Shown piece by piece: positions 1 through 4,894 of a stretch of 9,791 nt of DNA; position 1 is the first letter of the stretch, and each line of letters opens with the position of its first letter. The notes beneath the pieces were generated by a model. That model searched no databases. It saw nothing but the letters and a program-made list of their open reading frames with translations, and was not told the DNA's origin. The position numbers were made by a program, and so were the translations under genes. The DNA comes from Thermodesulfatator sp. (lineage in GTDB: Bacteria > Desulfobacterota > Thermodesulfobacteria > Thermodesulfobacteriales > Thermodesulfobacteriaceae). The stretch covers positions 1 to 9,791 of the forward strand of contig JALWCD010000117.1 in the NCBI GenBank assembly GCA_027036915.1. Direction: 5' to 3'.

Positions 1-741
1 GGGGCCGTCTCCACCCGGGATGGTGGCGTTTATTGCCAGATCGGAGGCCGGACCGCCCTTGAGATCATGCAGGAGGTGGGGGAGAAGGCCGGGGCGGTGA
101 TTGCCATCGGCACCTGTGCGGCCTTCGGCGGGGTCCAGGCCGCAGCTCCCAATCCCACGGGCGCGGTCGGTGTCAGTCAGGTGCTTAACCGTCCGGTTAT
201 TAACATCCCGGGGTGCCCTCCCAACCCTTATAATTTTCTCTCCACGGTTCTTTATCTCCTGACCTTCGGGCATCCTCCGGAACTGGATGAGCTCTCCCGT
301 CCGAAGTTCGCTTATGGCCGTCGCATTCACGATCACTGCGAGCGTCGTCCCCACTTTGATGAGGGGCGTTTCGTGGAGTCCTTCGGGGATCCGGCCCATC
401 AGAAAGGATACTGTCTGTATAAAGTGGGCTGCAAGGGCCCCGTAACCTATTCCAACTGTTCGGTGGTGCGGTTCTGCGATGTGGGAGCCTGGCCGGTGGG
501 CTCCGGGCATCCCTGCATGGGATGTACCGAGCCCAATTTCTGGGACCGTATGAGCCCCTTCTATGAGCATCTGCCCAAGATCTATATCCCGGCCGGGGGT
601 GGTATCCGGGCCGAGGCCGAGAAGGTGGGTAAAGTGGCGGTGGGGGCCGCGGCGGCGGTGGTGGCGGCCCACGCCGCGGCCGGAGTGGTCAAAAAGGCCG
701 TAAAAAGTGTCTCCGGTCGAAAATCTTCGGATGAAGAATAA
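1..741 (+). CDS. [NiFe]-hydrogenase small (Fe-S) subunit, 5' partial
   Basis: This is the electron-transfer subunit of a membrane-bound uptake [NiFe]-hydrogenase. It carries electrons from the NiFe site to the cytochrome b encoded downstream. The frame is open from base 1, so the N terminus is missing, including the expected Tat signal and the first proximal-cluster Cys pair. Numbering from window base 1, visible ligands are C39 (GTCAAFGG) and C72 (IPGCPPNP) for the proximal cluster; H110, C113, C138 and C144 for the distal [4Fe-4S] cluster; and C153, C172 and C175 (HPCMGC) for the medial cluster. The spacings match the Desulfovibrio-type family, apart from one extra residue before HPCMGC. 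An Ala/Val-rich stretch near residues 207-229 matches the position of the C-terminal membrane anchor of HyaA-type subunits. The tail after it is charged. Position 44 is Gly, not the extra Cys of O2-tolerant enzymes. The large-subunit gene starts 14 nt after the stop. Identification is firm; the exact hydrogenase subgroup is not determined. Confidence 0.96.
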   Translation, partial: GAVSTRDGGVYCQIGGRTALEIMQEVGEKAGAVIAIGTCAAFGGVQAAAPNPTGAVGVSQVLNRPVINIPGCPPNPYNFLSTVLYLLTFGHPPELDELSRPKFAYGRRIHDHCERRPHFDEGRFVESFGDPAHQKGYCLYKVGCKGPVTYSNCSVVRFCDVGAWPVGSGHPCMGCTEPNFWDRMSPFYEHLPKIYIPAGGGIRAEAEKVGKVAVGAAAAVVAAHAAAGVVKKAVKSVSGRKSSDEE

Positions 742-755
742 TTAGGGGGCTAGCC

Positions 756-2468
756 ATGGCCAGGAAAAAGATAACCATTGATCCTATAACCCGTATCGAA
801 GGGCATCTCCGGATAGATGTGGAGGTGGAGGGCGGTCGGGTGCGGGAGGCCTGGGCTTCGGCCCAGATGTGGCGCGGAATAGAGGTCATCCTGAGGGGAC
901 GGGATCCGCGGGACGCCTGGGCCTTTACGCAGCGTTTCTGCGGGGTCTGCACCACGGTGCACGCCATCGCCTCGGTGCGGGCCGTGGAAAACGCCCTGCA
1001 GATGGAAATCCCCCTGAACGCCCAGTACGTCCGGAACATCATCCTCTGCGCCCACGCCCTTCACGATCACATCGTGCATTTCTATCACCTTTCGGCCCTC
1101 GACTGGGTGGACGTGGTCTCGGCCCTGAAGGCCGACCCCAAAAAGACCGCCCGTCTCGCGCAGAGTCTCTCCGACTGGCCCGGAAATAGTGTGACCTTCT
1201 TCCGGGAGGTCAAAAGGAAGCTCGAGAAGTTTGTAGCCAGCGGTCAGCTCGGCCCCTTCAGCACCGGGTACTGGGGGCATCCGGCCATGAAGCTTCCCCC
1301 GGAGGTCAATCTGCTTGCGGTAGGCCATTATCTTGAGGCCCTGGATTATCAGTATAAGGCCAATCAGGTGGTGGCCATTTTCGGGGGCAAGACGCCCCAT
1401 ATCCAGACCGTAATCGTGGGTGGTGTGGCCCTGGCCATCAATCCGGAAAACGAGGCCACGCTTAACATGGAGCGCCTGGCCTGGGCCCGGGAGCTTCTGC
1501 TCCAGGTGCGGGATTTCGTACAGAAGGTCTATTTCGTGGATGCCTGTGCGCTGGCGGGCCTTTATCCGGAATGGTTCAGGATCGGAGCCGGGGTGACCAA
1601 CTACCTGGCGGTGCCGGACCTTCCCCTTGATACCAGAGGCACGACGTTCGATCTCCCGGGAGGAACGATCTTCAAAGGCGATCTCCGTTCCGTAAAACCC
1701 ATAAGGAGTTTCAACGACCCCTATTTTCGGGACAATGTGGCCGAAAGCATTACTCATTCTTGGTACGATGGGGACTGGACCCGACATCCCTGGCAGGAGG
1801 AGACCGTTCCCAAATACACCGGTTTTGAGGAGAAAGGCAAATATTCCTGGGCCAAGGCCCCGCGTTTTACCGGGGAGCCCATGCAGGTGGGGCCGCTGGC
1901 TCAGGTCCTGGTGGGGTATGCCCTGGGGCATGAGGCCATCAAACGCTGGACGGATGAGGCTTTAAAGCGGATCTCGGCCGTCTCCGGGAAACGCGTCTCC
2001 ATTGAGGACTTCCATTCCACCATGGGGCGCCAAGTGGCCCGGGCCATTCGGGCCGCGGTGCTGGCGGATCTGGCCCTGAAACATCTTGATCTCCTGGTCG
2101 AAAATATCGGGCGGGGCAATCTGGATATCTATCCCTACCGCACGCCGCCGGGTTTTCCGAAAGGCGAGATCATGGGCTTCGGGTTTCATGAGGCCCCGCG
2201 GGGAACCCTTTCCCACTGGGTGGTTATCGAAAACGGCAAGATCAAGAACTACCAGGCGGTGGTGCCCTCCACCTGGAATGTGAGCCCGCGCTGTCAGCTG
2301 GGAAAACGCGGACCCTACGAGGCCAGCCTTATCGACAATCCGGTTGCGGTCCCGGAAAAGCCTCTTGAGGTCCTGCGGACCATCCATTCCTTTGATCCCT
2401 GTATCGCCTGCGCGGTCCATGTCCTGGATCCCGAAAGGCGAGAAATAGTAAAAGTTAAGGCCCTTTGA
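756..2468 (+). CDS. [NiFe]-hydrogenase large (catalytic) subunit
   Basis: This is the catalytic subunit, which binds the Ni-Fe(CN)2CO centre that splits H2; with its small subunit it should be exported folded by Tat. The 570-residue length is normal. Residues 8-17 (IDPITRIEGH) hold the conserved Glu15 of the proton path. The L1 motif RFCGVC gives C62 and C65. APRG at 480-483 carries the conserved active-site Arg482. The L2 motif DPCIACAVH at 547-555 gives C549 and C552. C549 is encoded by TGT (2400-2402), so this is a NiFe and not a NiFeSe enzyme. The 15 residues after His555 (556-570) are the C-terminal extension expected to be removed by the endopeptidase at 3159-3656. The ATG at 756 has an AGGGGG ribosome site six nt upstream. 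The body (for example WVDVVSALKADP and GPFSTGYWGHP) resembles group 1 respiratory enzymes such as HybC/HynB. Confidence 0.98.
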   Translation: MARKKITIDPITRIEGHLRIDVEVEGGRVREAWASAQMWRGIEVILRGRDPRDAWAFTQRFCGVCTTVHAIASVRAVENALQMEIPLNAQYVRNIILCAHALHDHIVHFYHLSALDWVDVVSALKADPKKTARLAQSLSDWPGNSVTFFREVKRKLEKFVASGQLGPFSTGYWGHPAMKLPPEVNLLAVGHYLEALDYQYKANQVVAIFGGKTPHIQTVIVGGVALAINPENEATLNMERLAWARELLLQVRDFVQKVYFVDACALAGLYPEWFRIGAGVTNYLAVPDLPLDTRGTTFDLPGGTIFKGDLRSVKPIRSFNDPYFRDNVAESITHSWYDGDWTRHPWQEETVPKYTGFEEKGKYSWAKAPRFTGEPMQVGPLAQVLVGYALGHEAIKRWTDEALKRISAVSGKRVSIEDFHSTMGRQVARAIRAAVLADLALKHLDLLVENIGRGNLDIYPYRTPPGFPKGEIMGFGFHEAPRGTLSHWVVIENGKIKNYQAVVPSTWNVSPRCQLGKRGPYEASLIDNPVAVPEKPLEVLRTIHSFDPCIACAVHVLDPERREIVKVKAL

Positions 2469-2475
2469 GGGGGGG
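2467..2475 (+). promoter_or_regulatory. Ribosome binding site selecting the cytochrome b ATG
   Basis: A G-rich run (GAGGGGGGG) lies four bases before the ATG at 2480. It overlaps the TGA stop of the large-subunit gene (2466-2468). It favours ATG 2480 over the in-frame TTG at 2465, which itself overlaps that stop and would add only five residues (MRGGT). Confidence 0.6.
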
Positions 2476-2479
2476 AACC

Positions 2480-3157
2480 ATGCCCGGAAAAGAAAAAGAA
2501 ATCCTTTATCGTCGGGTTTTTGTCTGGAGCTGGGTCCTCAGGATCTTTCACTGGTCCTTTGCCCTTTCCTGCGCCGTGCTGATCTTAACCGGGATCTATA
2601 TTCATTATCCTCCCATCACCACCAAGTGGGCGGAATTCAAACCGCAGTACCTGATGGCCACGCTGAGGTACTATCATTTCGCCGCGGCTTACGTTTTCAT
2701 GGCCGCGGTGGCGGTAAGACTGTATCTTCTCTTTTTCGGGAACCGTTACGAACGCTTTACGGACTTTTTGCCCATCAGCCGGCGCAACCTCCGCTCCCTC
2801 TGGCAGTCTCTCAAGTTCTATCTCTATCTCACCGATGAACACGAGTGGCGCATGGGACACACCGTGCTCGCCGGAACCATCTATTTCCTTCTGTTTCTGG
2901 CGGCCATCGTCATGTCTCTTACCGGACTTTATATGCTCTATCCGGATATCTCCTGGATCAGCAGGATGGGCGTGGCGCTCTTCGGATCGGTCCAGATGGC
3001 CCGTTTTATCCATTACATTCTGCACTGGTGCTTTATCTTTTTCGTGATCGTTCACCTCTACATCGCCATCTGGAACGACTTCAAGGCCCCGGAGGCCATC
3101 ATCTCGGGAGCCTTTTCGGGCTCGAAGTTCATGCCGGCGGATGTGAAGGAAGACTAA
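2480..3157 (+). CDS. Ni/Fe-hydrogenase b-type cytochrome subunit
   Basis: This is the integral membrane di-heme cytochrome b (HyaC/HupC/HydC family) that anchors the hydrogenase and passes electrons from the small subunit to the quinone pool. From ATG 2480 it is 225 residues, close to the family's usual 220-235. Four hydrophobic segments are visible at about 23-43, 64-86, 126-155 and 176-198. Candidate heme ligands are H24 in the first helix (FHW), H66 in the second (YYHF), and H178, H182 and H192 in the last (FIHYILHW and VIVHLY). W. succinogenes HydC likewise has His in its first, second and last helices. The exact axial pairs cannot be assigned by eye. The gene lies between the large subunit and the maturation protease, as in hya/hup operons, which supports a respiratory uptake role. 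Confidence 0.95.
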   Translation: MPGKEKEILYRRVFVWSWVLRIFHWSFALSCAVLILTGIYIHYPPITTKWAEFKPQYLMATLRYYHFAAAYVFMAAVAVRLYLLFFGNRYERFTDFLPISRRNLRSLWQSLKFYLYLTDEHEWRMGHTVLAGTIYFLLFLAAIVMSLTGLYMLYPDISWISRMGVALFGSVQMARFIHYILHWCFIFFVIVHLYIAIWNDFKAPEAIISGAFSGSKFMPADVKED

Positions 3158-3158
3158 C

Positions 3159-3656
3159 ATGGTCCCGCGGGCCCTGGTTATGGGGGTGGGGAACTTACTT
3201 CTCGGGGATGAGGGGTTCGGGGTCCATGTGGTCCGGGAATTCGAGGCCCGATACGACCTTCCCCCGGAGGTGGAGGTCGTGGACGGCGGCTGTCCGGGAT
3301 TCCGGCTTCTGGACTATCTCCGGGGCAGGGAACTGGTCCTGCTGGTGGACGTGGTGGCCGAGGAGGCTCCGCCCGGCACCCTCAGGGTCTTTGAGGACGG
3401 GGATCTCAGCCGGTTTGCGGCGGTGAAACCGTACTCTCCCCATGAGGTCAGCCTGATCGAGGCCCTGAAGTTTGCGGAATTTGCCGGAGTTTTGCCTCGA
3501 AAGCTCAAGATTCTTGCGGCGGTGCCCGGGGATATTTCACCCGGGGTGAAACTTTCCTCCGCGCTGGAAAAGGCCCTTCCCCGGGCCCTGTCCTGGCTTG
3601 AGAGGGAACTCCGGGAAGCGAACATTGCCATAAGGAGGCGGCCCGGATGTGCGTAG
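3159..3656 (+). CDS. Hydrogenase maturation endopeptidase (HyaD/HybD/HupD family, peptidase M52)
   Basis: This nickel-dependent cytoplasmic protease removes the C-terminal tail of the large subunit once nickel is inserted, locking in the active site. It has 165 residues, a normal length. The N-terminal motif GVGNLLLGDEGFGVHV (9-24) supplies Glu18. Asp64 (LLVDVV) and His95 (YSPHEVSL) complete the triad equivalent to Glu16, Asp62 and His93 of E. coli HybD; the Asp-His spacing of 31 is identical. The conserved loop reads DGGCPG (42-47), where DGGT is more usual, so a Cys replaces Thr. The ATG starts one nt after the cytochrome b stop, with GAAGGA as a likely ribosome site. Its 3' end overlaps hypC by ten nt. 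The natural substrate is the large subunit encoded two genes upstream. Confidence 0.95.
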   Translation: MVPRALVMGVGNLLLGDEGFGVHVVREFEARYDLPPEVEVVDGGCPGFRLLDYLRGRELVLLVDVVAEEAPPGTLRVFEDGDLSRFAAVKPYSPHEVSLIEALKFAEFAGVLPRKLKILAAVPGDISPGVKLSSALEKALPRALSWLERELREANIAIRRRPGCA

Positions 3657-3883
3657 GGGTGCCCATGCGACTGAAAGAGATTCGCTATCCCGTGGGGCTG
3701 GCCGAGGCCGAAGGGGTGGAGATGCCGGTTTATCTGCATCTTTTGCCGGAAAAGGAGCTTGCCCCCGGGGATTGGGTCATCGTCCATGTGGGCTTTGCTC
3801 TCCAGAAGATACAACCCGAGGAGGCCCGTGAGACCTGGGAAATCCTAAGGGAGGTGATGGAGGAGGCTTCCGGTTATGCATGA
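3647..3883 (+). CDS. hypC: Hydrogenase assembly chaperone HypC
   Basis: HypC is a small chaperone that works with HypD to carry the Fe(CN)2CO unit and then hands it to the large-subunit precursor. The protein is 78 residues, the normal size. It begins with the signature MCVGVP, where Cys2, exposed after Met removal, is the essential iron-ligating residue. The VHVGFALQKI segment (about 45-54) matches the conserved VHAGFA beta-strand region of the family. The ATG at 3647 lies within the end of the protease gene, preceded by a strong AGGAGG at 3633-3638 with an eight-nt spacer. That means it may be translated independently as well as coupled. It overlaps hypA by eight nt. Its partners HypD and HypE are not encoded in this window. 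Confidence 0.96.
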   Translation: MCVGVPMRLKEIRYPVGLAEAEGVEMPVYLHLLPEKELAPGDWVIVHVGFALQKIQPEEARETWEILREVMEEASGYA

Positions 3884-4220
3884 GGCCTCTCTGGTTTCCG
3901 CGCTGGCCGAAAATCTTCTGGAGCTCAAGCGTCGGGAGGGGGCACGGCGTATCCTTAAGTTTAAAGTGGAGATCGGGGAACTTTCCGGGGTGGATCCGGA
4001 GGCTTTTCGTCTGGCCTACGAGGTGCTACGGGATAACCTTCCGGATTTGCGGGAAGCGGAAATGGAACTCTCCCTGGTGCCGGCCCGGTTTCGGTGTGAG
4101 AACTGTGGAGCGTCTTTTCCCGGGGACTATCTGGCCCCTTGTCCGGACTGCGGGGATCTTGAAAAGGTCGCCCTGGCCGGGGAAGAATTGCTTCTTCGGG
4201 AAGTGGAAATGGAGGTCTGA
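3876..4220 (+). CDS. hypA: Hydrogenase nickel incorporation protein HypA
   Basis: HypA is the nickel metallochaperone that acts with HypB to insert nickel into the large-subunit precursor. It has 114 residues, typical of the family. The N terminus MHE gives the Ni-ligating His2 next to Glu3. A structural zinc site is formed by two CxxC pairs, C74/C77 (RCENCG) and C89/C92 (PCPDCG). The start at 3876 is set by the conserved MHE, which must be N-terminal for function, and by an AGGAGG at 3861-3866 inside hypC. The gene overlaps hypC by eight nt. It is followed after two nt by hypB, so the two nickel-insertion proteins should be made together. Confidence 0.97.
   Translation: MHEASLVSALAENLLELKRREGARRILKFKVEIGELSGVDPEAFRLAYEVLRDNLPDLREAEMELSLVPARFRCENCGASFPGDYLAPCPDCGDLEKVALAGEELLLREVEMEV
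4211..4216 (+). promoter_or_regulatory. Ribosome binding site for the GTG start of hypB
   Basis: GGAGGT lies six bases before the GTG at 4223 and inside the last codons of hypA. Together with the CESCGCG motif immediately after the start, it supports a GTG initiation codon. No ATG is available upstream of the motif in this frame within the short gap. Confidence 0.6.
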
Positions 4221-4222
4221 AG

Positions 4223-4894
4223 GTGTGCGAGAGTTGCGGTTGCGGAGAAAGAACCCTGCGAATAGAGGTCGCAGAGGGCTTGCTTTCGACCAACGAACGT
4301 CTGGCCCGGGAAAATCGGGCCTGGTTCGAGCGGCTGGGAGTCAGGGTCGTCAATCTGGTGGGTTCTCCGGGAGCCGGGAAGACCAGTCTTATCGAAGCCA
4401 CGGTGAAGGCCCTCAATGACCTTCGGGTGGCCGTAATCGAGGGGGATCCGGAGACCCGTCGGGACGCGGAAAGACTCTCCCGGCTGGGAATTCCGGTGGC
4501 GGCCGTGACCACCGGCGGGGTCTGTCATCTGGACGCCCGAATGGTTCACCGGGCCTTTCACGCCCTGGAGGACCTGCGCCCGGAGATCCTCTTCATCGAA
4601 AACGTGGGGAACCTCCTCTGCCCGGCGGACTTCAGCCTCGGAGAAGATCTCACCGTGGTGGTCCTTTCCGTAACCGAAGGCGAGGACAAGCCCGAAAAGT
4701 ATCCCCAGGCCTTCCGTCGGGCCCGGGCCCTGGTTCTTACCAAGGTCGATCTCCTCCCCTATGTGGATTTCGATACCGAAAAGGTGGCCGAGCTTGCCCG
4801 CAGGATCAATCCCGCCCTCAAGGTCTTTCCCCTTTCGGTTAAGACCGGGGAAGGGCTTTCCCCCTGGCTGGATTTCCTGCGGTCTCTGTTATGA
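4223..4894 (+). CDS. hypB: Hydrogenase nickel incorporation GTPase HypB
   Basis: HypB is a SIMIBI-class GTPase that loads nickel onto HypA and the large subunit. It has 223 residues. Its start is a GTG, fixed by the N-terminal high-affinity nickel motif CESCGCG (2-8), the counterpart of E. coli MCTTCGCG. The P-loop is GSPGAGKTS (47-55). EGDPETRRDA (73-82) is the switch I-type region. C101 and H102 (GGVCHLDA) and C133 (NLLCPADF) are the second, GTPase-domain metal site. The guanine-specificity motif reads TKVD (173-176), where HypB proteins I recall, such as E. coli, have NKxD. No His-rich stretch separates the Cys motif from the GTPase domain, so nickel storage of the rhizobial type is not expected. 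Its TGA stop overlaps the hypF ATG. Confidence 0.97.
   Translation: MCESCGCGERTLRIEVAEGLLSTNERLARENRAWFERLGVRVVNLVGSPGAGKTSLIEATVKALNDLRVAVIEGDPETRRDAERLSRLGIPVAAVTTGGVCHLDARMVHRAFHALEDLRPEILFIENVGNLLCPADFSLGEDLTVVVLSVTEGEDKPEKYPQAFRRARALVLTKVDLLPYVDFDTEKVAELARRINPALKVFPLSVKTGEGLSPWLDFLRSLL

Noticed and set aside
750..1931. Long open frame on the minus strand opposite the hydrogenase large subunit (393 codons)
   Set aside because: It lies fully antisense to a gene with clear family motifs, has low-complexity Gly/His/Pro-rich content and matches nothing I recognise. Long antisense frames are expected in GC-rich genes with few stops.
2400..2402. Selenocysteine at the first L2 position of the large subunit
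   Set aside because: The codon is TGT (Cys). No in-frame TGA occurs in the motif, so this is not a NiFeSe hydrogenase.
2465..2479. TTG at 2465 as start of the cytochrome b
   Set aside because: It overlaps the preceding stop and adds only MRGGT, which is unlike the family N terminus. ATG 2480 has the G-rich ribosome site just upstream.
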